Shown one piece after another: positions 8,960-18,511 of a stretch of DNA of 64,000 nt. The stretch covers positions 600,918 to 664,917 of the forward strand of contig CAJNDS010002590.1 of NCBI GenBank assembly GCA_905221605.1, read 5' to 3'. Both the position numbers and the translations under genes were made by a program. A model generated the notes under the pieces. That model did not search any database. It was not told the origin of the DNA and worked only from the letters and a program-made list of their open reading frames with translations. The DNA comes from Symbiodinium natans. Lineage: Eukaryota; Sar; Dinophyceae; Suessiales; Symbiodiniaceae. Each line of letters begins with the position of its first letter. Position 1 is the first letter of the stretch.

Positions 8960-9570
8960 AGAGCCAGTGAGTGAAGGGGGCATCATGGTCCTGCCCCTCG
9001 GGATGCCTCAACTACCACTTTCCCCCGCTGAGACCCTCGTTGGAAGCGTTCGCTTGGTTGACCCGTTCCTTGTGGATTTTGAGGCTTCTCAAGGGGCTTT
9101 AGGGCTTCGCACATCTGAGGTGTCAGAGACTTAGCACAAGACCTGTGCTTCGGGGGCTTGGGGTTTAGGAGCTGCTTTGAGCCGGCAGATCACTTGCTAC
9201 ACCCTGGCACTCTTCCACGCTGCGGGGCCCCCTACTTTGAATAGCACAACGCTCTAGGTCGTTTAACCTCTCAGGCACCATTAAGACCTAACTCCCCAGG
9301 GCCAAAGGGTACTTAAGTTCTCCAGCGTTCCCAAGCAGCGCCTGTCGGCCATCGATTGGAGCCCGCCCAGTAAGCGCACGCCCGCAGCCCTTAGATTCAA
9401 GGGCGCGAAAAACATTGGGTGTACACGTTACTTCTGCGTATTTGTTTTGAGATAATATGTGTATGCACAACTTGTTTGTCTCATTCGTTCTTATCCGATA
9501 TTAGGCTGTAGACCTGTAGGGTCCAGACTGTAGATTCTAGCAGACAGTGGTATGCTCAGGTAGGCTGGAA
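8960..9570. other. Mostly unique spacer
   Basis: No strong exon. A minus-strand open stretch at 9,300-9,450 (FRALESKGCGRALTGRAP) is weakly protein-like. Confidence 0.3.
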
Positions 9571-9575
9571 GCAAC

Positions 9576-9682
9576 ATGAGCAGTGGCAATGCGCCTGTGG
9601 TGGGGGATAGCTCATCAGCCAAGCCGAAGGACAAGCTCTAGCTCCAACAGCGGGAAGACTTGTGGCTTCGGGTAGCATCAAG
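9576..9682 (+). CDS. Possible start exon with an in-frame TAG
   Basis: ATG at 9,576, then SSGNAPVVGDSSSAKPKDKL, a TAG at 9,639-9,641, then QQREDLWLRVASR in the same frame up to AG/GTAGTT. Either the exon ends before the stop at an unusual donor, or this is a broken first exon. Confidence 0.35.
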
Positions 9683-9689
9683 GTAGTTT

Positions 9690-10170
9690 TCTCATCAAAG
9701 CCAGCACCCTAAAGCCCAAATCGGACAAGCCCAACACCTTCATCCCTCCGTCCCCCGGGCCAAAAAAAAGAACAAGAAACAAGGAAACGCACTCTCAAGA
9801 CCCAGGGCACCCTGAGCCCCATCAATTCTGCGAGGTACGACTATACGTTCAATATCAGCAAGTCAACCCTAAACCCCAGAAAGCCCGACAAGCCCTAGAA
9901 ACCCTGCAAACCCTCTAAACTCTGCAAGCCCTACAAGCCCTGCAAGCCCAATCAACCCTACAAGCCCTCGATTAAGCCTATGAACCCTGTAAACCCGTCT
10001 AACCTCCTCTACACCCTCTCAGCTAAACATCCCTAAACCCCTAAACATCCCTAAACCCCCACCCCCTAAACCATCTAAACCCTAAAACCCTAAGCCCCAA
10101 ACCCTAAACCCTAAAACCCTAAGCCCCAAACCCTAAACCCTAAAACCCTAAAACCCTAAACCCTAGACCC
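9690..10170. repeat. Degenerate CCCTAAA field
   Basis: Words such as CCCTAAA, CCCTACAAGC and CCCTGCAAG with increasing regularity toward 10,170. The last 100 bases are near-perfect CCCTAAA repeats. Confidence 0.8.
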
Positions 10171-10204
10171 CAAAGCAAACCCCCCCCCCCCCCCCGAAGC
10201 CCCC

Positions 10205-10281
10205 CGGGAAGGCCCAAGGGACATCGTGCTCGGCGGCTCGGGCTCGGCGCCCTCCTCTCCGTGGAGGGCAAAGGCCCGGAC
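10205..10281 (-). CDS. GC-rich candidate exon: VRAFALHGEEGAEPEPP
   Basis: After acceptor AGTGGCAG; very high G/C third positions; sits as an island between CCCTAAA and TTTAGGG/TTTGGGG arrays. The 3' end is unclear. Confidence 0.4.
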
Positions 10282-10290
10282 CTGCCACTC

Positions 10291-10400
10291 TTAGGGTTTA
10301 GGGTTTAGGGTTTGGGGTTTGGGGTTTGGGGTTTGGGGTTTGGGGTTTGGGGTTTGGGGTTTGGGGTTTGGGGTTTGGGGTTTGGGGTTTGGGTTTTTTT
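10291..10400. repeat. TTTAGGG passing into (TTTGGGG)n
   Basis: Three TTTAGGG units followed by about 13 TTTGGGG units: a homogenised A-to-G variant of the telomere heptamer. Confidence 0.9.
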
Positions 10401-10647
10401 GTTTTCATTGGGGCTTTTAGGGTTTGAAATAGGGCTTTAAATTAGGGTTTGTAGAGGTTTGTGGGTATAGGGCTTTGTAGGGTTTGCAGGGTGTACGAGC
10501 TTGGGACCCGGCGGTTAGGGTGTTGCGGTTTTCAGGGTCTAGGGATTACGGGTTTTATGGGGTTTGCGGGTCTAGCACAGGGGGCACCGGAAAACTACGA
10601 GCTGCAGGCGGTTCAAGCCGAAAACCCCTCGAGGCTTCGAACCTCAG

Positions 10648-10696
10648 GGCAACCAATCGCCTCCATGTTTCGGACGCTCAGTCAATCAATTACAGG
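10648..10696 (+). CDS. Exon resembling a voltage-gated channel pore helix
   Basis: Acceptor ACCTCAG; the 49 bases read QPIASMFRTLSQSITG and end GG before GC. In Ion_trans family channels the pore helix reads roughly S-x-x-x-[ML]-x-[TS]-L-[FY]-Q-x-[IV]-T-G-G, so MFRTLSQSITG fits well, with the second Gly expected from the next exon. The identification is an inference from a short motif. The frame also stays open upstream (ENYELQAVQAENPSRL). Confidence 0.45.
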
Positions 10697-10914
10697 GCGC
10701 AGGGGCTTACGTCGTAGCCCAGTAACCATGCTAGAGCAATGGTACCTTGACAATTTGGGGGGTTGCTGATGGTTGCTGACTTTAGAAGGGGACGTAGGAA
10801 CAAAACAGGGGAGAGTACCTGCTATTATGGCTTAGAGGGCCTCAAACCCTCAACCCTAAACCCTAAACCGTAGACCCTAAACCCTAAACCCTAAACCCTA
10901 TAAGCCACAAATAG

Positions 10915-10999
10915 CTGACTCTGAATGTTTCTGGCAAGCTGGGGCTCTGGCAGACGTCGACTCGCCCTCCCGAGTGTTGCTGCAAACCTCGCATGGAAC
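10915..10999 (+). CDS. Exon: SECFWQAGALADVDSPSRVL
   Basis: 85 bases from AAATAG to GAAC/GTAGGG. Reads D then the above, then LQTSHG. Good third-position bias; lies immediately after a CCCTAAA array. Could follow the pore-like exon in the same plus-strand gene. The opposite strand is also open. Confidence 0.5.
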
Positions 11000-11300
11000 G
11001 TAGGGACGAAAGGGGGGGGGGGGGGGGGTAGGGTTTAGCCTGGGGTTTAAGGTATAGCTTGCCATGCAAATAAGGGGCACAACAAAACAAAACAAAACGG
11101 TGCCCCTTCTTTGTTGAAAGTGGTTTCTCATGGGAGCTTAACCCGACAATGGCGGGAATAAGGGAAACGACAGTTGGCGGGACTAAGGGAAACGACAGTT
11201 GTCCTAGAACCCTGAGGCTTAAAACTACCGAACAGACACCAAATTGGGCCCTCGCATCCCGAACAGGCAAGTGCAGTAGAGAGACAGGGCGGTAATTCAG

Positions 11301-11347
11301 ATCGATGCTCATTTCGCCGGCTCTGCTGCCGCCACCTGTGGCCACGG
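11301..11347 (+). CDS. Short exon: IDAHFAGSAAATCGH
   Basis: Between AATTCAG and CACGG/GTTCGG. Fifteen codons plus two bases. Confidence 0.4.
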
Positions 11348-11453
11348 GTTCGGGTGTTGAGTTTAGGGTCCCTGCACTGAAGATCGACCCTATCTGCCCC
11401 AACGACTCGGAAAACCGTACGGATAACTAACCCCCTCCCCAACTTGACTGTAA

Positions 11454-11605
11454 ATGGGAGATGAGCATCAAAGGGTGGATCCGGCAAACCTTTACAGAGC
11501 GATCCACACTACTTCAGGTGCCCGGTTCAGGATAACTTATACCGGGCAACGAACTGGAGTTCAGTCTCCCAGAAGTTCATTCTCGATTTTTGAGGAGGGC
11601 GAAGG
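11454..11605 (+). CDS. Coding-like stretch with two readings
   Basis: Frame 1 has a donor at CAG/GTGCCC and reads EMSIKGWIRQTFTERSTLLQ. Frame 2 runs through as DPANLYRAIHTTSGARFRIT and SSFSIFEEGEGPSTW. The first has the better splice signal. Confidence 0.4.
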
Positions 11606-11849
11606 GCCGTCTACCTGGAAGGGTTTGGGGTTTAGGGTTTCGGGATGCGGGCTCTTTCGGCCTCAAAGACTAAGTGATAAACCCTTCAACTATAAACGCC
11701 GCTCCTTTCCATATTTTGCTTCATGCCAGCATGCGCAGCCATGTGCTGCCCCACTGCCCCAAAGCCCGGGCTTACCTTTCCCGTTAATTGAAACCCCTTG
11801 ATAGGCACCTACAATTTCTCCGGACCCCCTTCTAATACCCACAACTTCA

Positions 11850-12165
11850 TATGGCAACTGCGCAGGAAGTGACGCGCCTCGAACCATCATATTGTCGTAG
11901 CCTGACGTCACTTGCAATTTCTGCTTCAGGGGCCCGGAGGGAGTGGCCGCCTGAATACATCAAGTCATCTAGGCGCATGGATGCAAAATACGTGTGCGTT
12001 GAAGTGTATACATTGCCCCAAAGAGAATGTTGCAGAGATGCCCTGCCCTCAATGTTCAGCTCCTGCAGGGTGTTGCTATGCGTGAGGTGTTCAGTGGCTC
12101 AAGGGCTCTCGATTTTCTGAGTTGGCACTCCGAAGCCACCCAACCCATGCTTCCTCTGCCCTTGG
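11850..12165 (+). other. Weak coding-like region
   Basis: The segment near 12,072-12,165 reads MREVFSGSRALDFLSWHSEA. No reliable splice sites; the remainder is unique sequence without clear exons. Confidence 0.25.
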
Positions 12166-12247
12166 CTTTTTCACCCAACACCTTGGGGGAGGATGGGGGA
12201 GGGGGGGGGTACCTAGAGGCGTTGGAGGCGTTGGAGACGACTCTGTG

Positions 12248-12314
12248 CTTCAAGCACTTCTTGGGGCTCGGAGAGTTCGATCACCGTGGCTTTGCCTTCG
12301 GAGTGATCTTAAAG
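12248..12314 (+). CDS. Exon: FKHFLGLGEFDHRGFAFGVI
   Basis: Reads as above, then LK, and ends AAAG/GTGGGT. The acceptor lies somewhere in the preceding GGAGACG run. Phe/Gly-rich, well biased. Family unknown. Confidence 0.45.
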
Positions 12315-13075
12315 GTGGGTCGCATTGGAAAGCCTGGGGAAGCCTGAGTTTCAAGGTTTAGGGCTTAGGGTTTGGGGTCTCGGGGAGAAAGGGCCCTCTT
12401 GGAGAGCCGTTTGAGCTTGAGGTCCCGGGCCCATCCCCAAACACTCCGGAACCGGCCTCTCGGTCGATACGACTTCGAGGGAAGGTACGGCATGATCCAG
12501 CAACGGCGCTCCAGGGCAGGAGGGGAGCGGGGCTTTAGGGGGGCTTTAGGGGGCGTTTAGGGGGGGGGGGGGGGGTTAGGGGGGTTTTGGGGTTTGCGGT
12601 TTCGAGGGGCTGGTTGGTGGGGCTTGCGAGTTTTGCGGGGTCTGGGCTTGCAGAGAACACTACGAACATCGGTAGAATTCTAGCTTGCCCTTCAGGTCCC
12701 ACATGGCCAAAGCATAAAGTTGGGAGCTTCACGAGGTTCAGCTTGAGCCGAGAAGGCTAGATGCAGCGGCTCGACGTGCGCAGGCCATCCCAAAACTCGG
12801 GACCCTGAATCCAGGGAAAGTTCAGCCCTGAGCATCGGGGGGGGGGGGGGGACTTCAAAAGAGGGTAGGGAGAGAGATGCAACGAGAGTTGCTAGAGCCA
12901 GCTACCGCTTCGCCGATGCACGCTTCGCCACGTAGGTCTAATGCTCATCAGCTGTCAGACAATTAACTCTGTGGCGAGGCCCGGAAGCCGGAAGCAGGGC
13001 ACATGAGCACTAACAACATCCGCAGCGGCTGAGGGTCCAAGGGGCTTAGGGGAAACCATGTCTCTGCCTCCGTAG

Positions 13076-13110
13076 CTCCCAGACCCGAAAGCGCTGCACC
13101 AGCTCACGAG
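13076..13110 (+). CDS. 35-base exon: LPDPKALHQLT
   Basis: Pyrimidine-rich TCTCTGCCTCCGTAG acceptor, then CTCCCAGACC... to CACGAG/GTTCTG. Nine of eleven codons end in G or C. Confidence 0.45.
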
Positions 13111-13221
13111 GTTCTGGGTCTAGGTCCCGAAATGCCTAAAACCCAACACCCCAAAGCACACCAAAGCCACCCTGCAAACCAGCCCTGAAAACCCCACACC
13201 AACGTCTACTAAACCCAGCAA

Positions 13222-13600
13222 AGCCCCTGCGCGCCCAGAGGAGCTCCCTCTTCGCCGCCGGCGTCGCGACCTGAAGGGGACGGAGGTCGTTGTCTCAAGA
13301 GGGCTTCGGGAGGGCTCGGGCTTCTCTGAAAAAACCTGTTTTTTTTTTTGCGTCCTCCTCTGAGATGTCTGGGATCGTCCGCTGAGTGGGGCTGGTGGAC
13401 TTGGAACCCAAGTTTGTGGAGACATCGCAACCTTTCTCAACAAGGCGTTTATAGCCAGGGTTCTACGAACTAAGCAATACAGGGGAAACCAACTGATAAG
13501 CAAAGCTTCCAGACTCGTACCCACTGAAGCTTTCCAGGATTGGTATCGTGCTTTTGTGCGCTTCGGGGAAAGGAGGGTTGCCTGAAGACTCTGAACTCTG
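13222..13600 (+). CDS. Two plus-strand coding-like stretches
   Basis: 13,222-13,330 reads EELPLRRRRRDLKGTEVVVS. 13,385-13,590 is open in one frame with GDIATFLNKAFIARVLRTKQ and TEAFQDWYRAFVRFGERR, ending in a natural stop. The minus strand is also open for 182 codons over this region, so one strand is a shadow. Confidence 0.35.
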
Positions 13601-14000
13601 GGCTGGCAGTGGTTTTGGAGTCTCTTTACAGGGGAAGCAGTGGCCTGAGCAAGAAGACTGAACTTCATGAGGATTCATGTAACTTATGGTCCCATCGACT
13701 ACTGTAAGAAATAAGAAACCGTAAAACTCGAACTGCACGTCGCCAAGCTCGCTTGTCTCGCAGGCGATCATTCAAATCACCCCGCCTCTTCCGAGACCGT
13801 TTGCGGCTTTCGCGTGTGGCCTGTGACAGCGACTGCAGTCTCTCCCACTTTGGGGAGCATTTAAAGAAACCCTTGAAGATACTCCTTTGTTACCCCAAAT
13901 AGACTAGAATCCCTTTACAGCGACCGCCGAAAAGGGTACCCCCTATTGAAACCCCCCATATGAAAATATCTGCAGGCTTGGTGGCAGGAGCCTCGAACCG
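13600..14000. other. Unique spacer without a clear exon
   Basis: No homopolymers or telomere words; no third-position bias. A minus-strand open stretch at 13,890-14,000 (DIFIWGVSIGGTLFGGR) may be read-through. Confidence 0.3.
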
Positions 14001-14004
14001 ACCT

Positions 14005-14478
14005 TCAAAAGCTCGCATCAAGGGCTTCTGAGCAAAGAAAAGACTTCTGCTCTTCACTGAAACTGTCAACCAGATGCGCATCACTCCTGAAACTACGAAG
14101 CCCCGTCCATTTTTCAAGGCGCAACCCGTAAACAGCGCCGAGACAAGCGCCTTGGAGGCATCCGCTTTTCGTGCTTCGGCGGCCTGAGACCAGTACGGAT
14201 GATTTGCGCATGCCCGTGGGCGAACATTGGGGATGTCGCCCCTTGGAGCAGCGATCTCTCTCCAGGATTCGCTTAAGTTCAGTGCATTTCAGTGCCCTAC
14301 GCGTGTTAGGTAGAGGGGGGGGTGACCCTCTCGTTTCGGGCCAACGTTCTGCGATGCAAAGGCCGCTCTTGGGGAGGAACCTGTTCAACTCAAAGGTTCT
14401 AAGGCATTCTAAGGTTCCTATTGTGGCTCGATGCCGATCTTGTCCCTTGCACACCCTAAACCCGACTCTAGGCCCCAA
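14005..14478 (-). CDS. 157-codon open stretch, probable exon(s)
   Basis: Contains ALKCTELKRILERDRCSKGR and SDAHLVDSFSEEQKSFLCSE, both protein-like. A GTTTCAG acceptor before GAGTGATGCG suggests that the last part is a separate exon. Family unknown. Confidence 0.4.
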   Translation of the reverse strand: MGPRVGFRVCKGQDRHRATIGTLECLRTFELNRFLPKSGLCIAERWPETRGSPPPLPNTRRALKCTELKRILERDRCSKGRHPQCSPTGMRKSSVLVSGRRSTKSGCLQGACLGAVYGLRLEKWTGLRSFRSDAHLVDSFSEEQKSFLCSEALDASF

Positions 14479-14951
14479 GCCTTTCCCCTACCGCGAATGC
14501 TAAGCCAACCCTGATCCAAAACAACAACAAAGTGGAAAACACCTAAAGCCACTACCACAAACCCGACACTCTAAAGCCTGTATCCTTAGCCTAAGACCCT
14601 TGAAGAAACAAAGAAGCCAAATCGCACCTCCCGCTCCCTGAAGCGCTGGCCTAAGTCTCTTACACTGGTGCTGTAGGGTGTTTGGGTTCAGGGCTTCAGG
14701 CTTCTGAGGGGATTTGAAGTTGTGCTTCAAGGGCCGCTGAAGCCCCGCAAACGAAACCGTACTTGTCTCGCGCTGATGTAATTGGAGCCTCGGTCCTTAC
14801 TGGTGCTTAAGGGGACGACTAGGCTGGCGGCCAAGGGATGAAAGAAGGGCATCCAGTGACCCTACGTTCTAACGCACCATACACCGGTAATGCACCGCGG
14901 GGGACTAGGGGGGGGGGGGGGATGGGGGCTAAACCCCAACCCCCCAAACCC

Positions 14952-15395
14952 CTACAAAAAGGTTGCACACTTTCGGGGTCCGTAGTTCTGCGGCAGGTGC
15001 TTCCGAACTTCTTCTGCTGAGGATGTCAAGACTGGAGTGTAAATGGACTTGAAAAGGATTCTGTCTTCCCCCGCCCCGGCTACTCCTACTCCTACCGAAA
15101 TGAGTTTCAAATAAAATTCCTTCAACCACACTTGGGCCTCAGTTGAGGGTGGCTGCAGAACCACCTCTTTTGTGTGAGGGCGCGTGATAGAAAGAGGTGC
15201 CTCCACACCGGAATTCCCAAGCAGCTGCTGCGTAAAGCCGTTCGGGACAGACTTCTCCAGGGCTGCTATGGCTGCTATGGTTTCGGGGTGAATCTTTAGG
15301 GGGCTGATGCATGAACTGATCTCGAACCCACCCCGGCCTACAGCAGGGAGTGGAGGGCTTGGAGCCCCAAGAGCCCGAAAACCCCCAAAGCCCAA
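14952..15395 (-). CDS. 147-codon coding stretch, largest clean exon candidate
   Basis: Continuous minus-strand frame with no low-complexity sequence: SSCISPLKIHPETIAAIAAL, EKSVPNGFTQQLLGNSGVEA, STEAQVWLKEFYLKLI and TSSAEEVRKHLPQNYGPRKC. It ends at a stop directly against telomere-like C-rich sequence. Longer than other exons here, so it could be a terminal exon or a captured fragment. No family recognised. Confidence 0.55.
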   Translation of the reverse strand: MGFGGFRALGAPSPPLPAVGRGGFEISSCISPLKIHPETIAAIAALEKSVPNGFTQQLLGNSGVEAPLSITRPHTKEVVLQPPSTEAQVWLKEFYLKLISVGVGVAGAGEDRILFKSIYTPVLTSSAEEVRKHLPQNYGPRKCATFL

Positions 15396-15399
15396 ACTG

Positions 15400-15930
15400 C
15401 CATCAAAAAAGCCCCACAGCCCAACGCGCCGCGCGGCCGAGCTGTGCTTGGGTGTTGCAGGCCATGCAGCGAGGGTGGCCTCGTTCAGAGCTTCTTGAAC
15501 TTCGGGCTGCTTAGGACTTGAAGTTGAAAGCTTCGGCTCCCGGGCTTCAGGGATTGCTTAAGGTTCGAGTGTTTGTGGAGGATGGCCTCCATGAGGCCAC
15601 ACCTGGAGGTTGCAAGCTCAAGGTGAAGGAGTTTACTCCCGACCCCTCAGCACGACACCTGACCTGACAGTTCAAGCCGAGCGTCGTCAAACCCGGAGTG
15701 TGAGGGGATGCAGGGCTTTGATTTCTTCCGGGTTCAGGGCTCAGAGCTACAAAAACTTGGAAAACTTCTCAACGACATCGGGAGCAGCTCTCTTCCCGCC
15801 CCCCCCCCCCCACCCCCGGCTACCTGGTTAAAGTCCAAACTCCCCCAGCGCTTTGGACTCCACAGATCGGGTATTGGGTATAAGGTATAGGGTATAGGGT
15901 TTAAGATTTAGGGTTTAGGGTTTAGGGTTT
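15400..15930. other. Mixed spacer with TTTAGGG cluster
   Basis: Weak plus-strand coding-like piece near 15,610-15,680 (either SRPLSTTPDLTVQAERRQ or LKVKEFTPDPSARH); a poly-C run at about 15,800; TTTAGGG/TATAGGG words from 15,870 to 15,932. Confidence 0.4.
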
Positions 15931-15931
15931 A

Positions 15932-16080
15932 GTACGGACTTCAAGGATTGTTGTTGGCACAGGGTAGATATCGGTAGATGATCCCAGCCTTTTTGGGGTT
16001 CCTACCGAAACCCTTGGTCCATAGTGCCCGTTCTTGGAAACCCAAGAAGCCGTCTTGAATTGAAAAGTCACACTAGGGGT
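15932..16080 (-). CDS. Candidate exon: TFQFKTASWVSKNGHYGPRV
   Basis: The open frame continues to SSTDIYPVPTTILEVRT. Lies downstream of the RING-like exon on the same strand. Splice sites not certain. Confidence 0.4.
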
Positions 16081-16146
16081 ACGTGAAACCCATACTCTTG
16101 TGTAAGCGAAGACTTTGGGGCGAAGCTGTGGCGCCTGAGGCGTCAC

Positions 16147-16190
16147 GCTCCGCGCCGATGAGGCACTCGGCGTGCACCCGGTGCCCGCAC
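16147..16190 (-). CDS. RING-H2-like core exon
   Basis: 44 bases between CTCAAG and GAGC/GTGACG; all 14 complete codons end in G or C. It reads CGHRVHAECLIGAE, matching C-x-H-x2-H-x2-C, the third to sixth ligands of RING-H2 zinc domains, which are usually E3 ubiquitin ligases. The first ligand pair (C-x2-C) and the last should lie in neighbouring exons; CGVC in the 17,117-17,188 exon is a candidate but is rather far away. Function as an E3 is inferred. Confidence 0.55.
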
Positions 16191-16299
16191 CTTGAGTTGT
16201 GTCGGGGGCTGTTCTGGTGTTCTGGCGCATTCAAGGTGGCTTTAGGGGCTTTCAGGGGGCTCGGGGTGTGAGGGCAAGACCCTCTCAGGGCTTCAAGAA

Positions 16300-16390
16300 G
16301 CTTGGAATTCGGGCTGAAGATTCTTGAGGTTGGCTTTGCGGAGTAGCATGACCAAATCGTTGTTCTCGGCAAGACCAGCATGGACTCGAA
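16300..16390 (-). CDS. Exon: GLAENNDLVMLLRKANLKNL
   Basis: After TTCTCAG the frame reads RVHA, then the above, then QPEF. Helical, Asn/Leu-rich. Next upstream exon to the RING-like core. Confidence 0.5.
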
Positions 16391-16399
16391 CTGAGAACT

Positions 16400-16640
16400 A
16401 GAGCCCCGAACAGATTTCGCCCTTGAACCGTGAAATTCGAGCAACGAGCAAGGATTGCCGAACCTCCAACCCCAAGCAGCTTTATGGGCTTTACAGTAGG
16501 GCTTGCTCCCAAACAAATGAACAACCCTAACTATCGGCGGCACGAAGGAATTTTCTGCATGTCGGGTGGGACAAAGTTGGGCGTCGAACTTGCGGAGGTC
16601 CAGCGTCCCGCAGGTTGCCGTCAGAGGGCCCATGCCTCTC
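16400..16640 (-). CDS. Coding-like stretch: GTLDLRKFDAQLCPTRHAEN
   Basis: The minus-strand frame begins near MGPLTATC and includes FVPPIVRVVHLFGSKPYC. The first third has strong third-position bias; the later part is weaker and may be intron. Confidence 0.4.
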
Positions 16641-16770
16641 GCGAGTTCTTTAGGGCTTAGGATCCTTGCATGGGCTTACAGGGTAGTTACCCTAAACCCT
16701 AAACCCGAAACCCTAAACCTTTAACCCTAAACCCTAAAATTTTACAGGGCCTTTAAGGGTTTCAAGATCC
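16640..16770. repeat. CCCTAAA cluster
   Basis: About seven CCCTAAA-like units at 16,690-16,740, inside the presumed intron between coding islands. Confidence 0.7.
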
Positions 16771-16925
16771 AGGTCCCAAACTGAAGGAGGGGCCTAGCAT
16801 TTCAGCTCTGGCAGACCCGCTTCACTACTCACCTCTCATCACCTCCCTCTCCCCTCTGTGAGCCGCCAGTTCCGATGACCCATGACACCGGCGGACATCG
16901 AAAACTGGCGCCCGCCAAGACGCGC

Positions 16926-16983
16926 TTAGTTGCCCTGGCTCCACCCCATACAAACAATAGTCGTCCAGATGCATCAACAGCTC
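16926..16983 (-). CDS. Exon: LLMHLDDYCLYGVEPGQL
   Basis: Acceptor CATTCCAG; acidic, protein-like; ends at CTAA before a GC that could be a donor. Confidence 0.5.
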
Positions 16984-17116
16984 CTGGAATGCCCTTCATT
17001 AAATGGATGATCCCCCCCCTTTCCTTTTTGGGAAGATTTCCGACACTGCAAAGTGTGTCACTGAGACCCTAAACCCTAAACCCCACTCCCTGAACCCTGA
17101 ACCCTGAACCCTGAAC

Positions 17117-17188
17117 GCTGAGCTGGGTGCAGACTCCGCAGACCAGCCCGCGAGCGATGTGGCTCAGGATGTCCAGAGCCTTCCGCTC
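17117..17188 (-). CDS. 24-codon exon with CGVC
   Basis: From TGAGCAG to AGC/GTTCAG. It reads RKALDILSHIARGLVCGVCT, then QLS. 21 of 24 codons end in G or C. The C-x2-C could be a zinc ligand pair. The plus strand is open too (DSADQPASDVAQDVQSLPLL), but the minus-strand reading has better splice sites. Confidence 0.5.
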
Positions 17189-17329
17189 CTGCTCAAGGAG
17201 GGGTTCAGGGTGCAGGGGCCGCTACAGGTTTCAGGGTCTGAGCTCTAGCTTAAAGGTGCAGAAAACACCTTCCCGTTTTGAATTTACATGGTCAGGCCTA
17301 AACTAGGGTTCAACGCTTGGGCACTACCA

Positions 17330-17590
17330 GCGGTTTAGGGCTTGGGGTTTAGGGTTTAGGGAATGGGTCCTATGAGAAGCATACAACCAAAAGCCCCAAA
17401 TCTTCTGTAAAGCCCCTAAACCCTGAACCCTAACCCTAAACCCTGAACCCTAAACCATCCTAAACCCCTCAACCTCAACACCCTGCAAATACCCTCAGCC
17501 CGACCCTAACCCGAAACCCTAAACCCTGGACCCTGCCAAACCCTAACCCCTACACCCTATAAACCCTAAGCCAAGTCCAAAATCCCCAAC
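17330..17590. repeat. TTTAGGG then CCCTAAA degenerate field
   Basis: Orientation switches near 17,370; many single-base variants (CCCTGAA, CCCTAAC). Confidence 0.75.
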
Positions 17591-17657
17591 CTTTGGTCAG
17601 GTTCCGGGGTGTGCCTCGAGCTCTTCGGCTGAGAGCCTCGGCGAGGGCGACGGGCGC
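17591..17657 (-). CDS. Exon: PVALAEALSRRARGTPRNLT
   Basis: 67 bases between CAGCGCAG and AAAG/GTTGGG; basic, helical. Flanked on one side directly by telomere-like repeats. Confidence 0.5.
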
Positions 17658-17949
17658 CTGCGCTGGTTGGGGCTCATCCCTTTTTTGGCCCCAGGTTTAG
17701 GCCCTGTATGTTTAGGGTTCTATAGGGCTTATAAGTTGAAGATCAAAGAAAGCGGATTCGCGGTTCAACCTCACTTCAACCAAGAATCGGCTCACCGGCT
17801 CACCGGCTCACCGGCTCATGTCAAGGCCCCCCCCCCCCCGCCCCGGCCGCAAAACTCGATCGGACCCACACACTATCATTGTTACCAAGACTGCCGGCCA
17901 ATCTGACTCGGAAAGCCTCCTTGCTCCTGGTCGGCGGCGTGCATCCTGT

Positions 17950-18107
17950 CATGGGAGGGCGAGAAGCTCGGAGCTTATTCCCAAACAGCTTGTCGAGGAA
18001 GTTTAGGGGGGCGTCTAGGCTTCTGGAGGATGTTTCGGGTTTGAACTCTACCGACCGTCCGACCAAGCTAGAGCTCAATGTGGGATCGCCTGCTACCAGC
18101 ACCTGCC
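17950..18107 (-). CDS. Exon: LVGRSVEFKPETSSRSLDAP
   Basis: Strong acceptor TTTTTTCCCCTTCAAG. It reads QVLVAGDPTLSSS, the above, then LNFLDKLFGNKLRASRP. The 3' end is near ATGACAGG. Confidence 0.5.
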
Positions 18108-18191
18108 CTTGAAGGGGAAAAAACGATTCAGGTCTCAACCTCCCTCCCCTGGAATTGGCCTGAAAGGGCCAGAGGACTTCTTCAGTCGCAC

Positions 18192-18277
18192 TAGATGGCA
18201 ATGTTGATACGCTTCACTCGATCCAAAATCTCGGGAGCTGAGGGCCGACAGTACTGCGTGAGGTACTCGACTTCCAT
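18192..18277 (-). CDS. Possible first coding exon: MEVEYLTQYCRPSAPEILDR
   Basis: ATG at 18,277 opens 28 codons, the above plus VKRINIAI, ending TA/GTGCGA. An internal AAG/TCGAG acceptor is an alternative to a true start. Good third-position bias. I place it as the 5' end of the RING-like gene, but its phase does not join the 17,950 exon directly, so an exon is missing or a boundary is off. Confidence 0.5.
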
Positions 18278-18511
18278 GTTTCAGATACTTCTCTGCTGCA
18301 TCATCAGACACGCCGAGAAAAAGGAAAGCCCCCCCAAAGCCAGATGCCCTCCCCAAGCCCAAGGCACCCCAGCTGCAACCCCTAAGCCCTACAACTTCCA
18401 AAACTGAGGAGGACGATAGGTTGCGCACATTTCAACCCTAAACCCCAAGCACCAAGCTCTAAACCCTAAAAGTGCTGAATGCAAGGTACACATTGAAAAC
18501 ACTCCAAAAAA

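Noticed and set aside
10636-10650. Pol III B box GGTTCGAAGCC on the minus strand
   Set aside because: Perfect B-box word but no A box at the proper distance and no cloverleaf; overlaps the pore-like exon.
13120-13668. 182-codon minus-strand protein
   Set aside because: Partly antisense to plus-strand coding-like pieces; ends in Arg-repeat and Val/Phe-rich sequence without splice support. Strand remains open.
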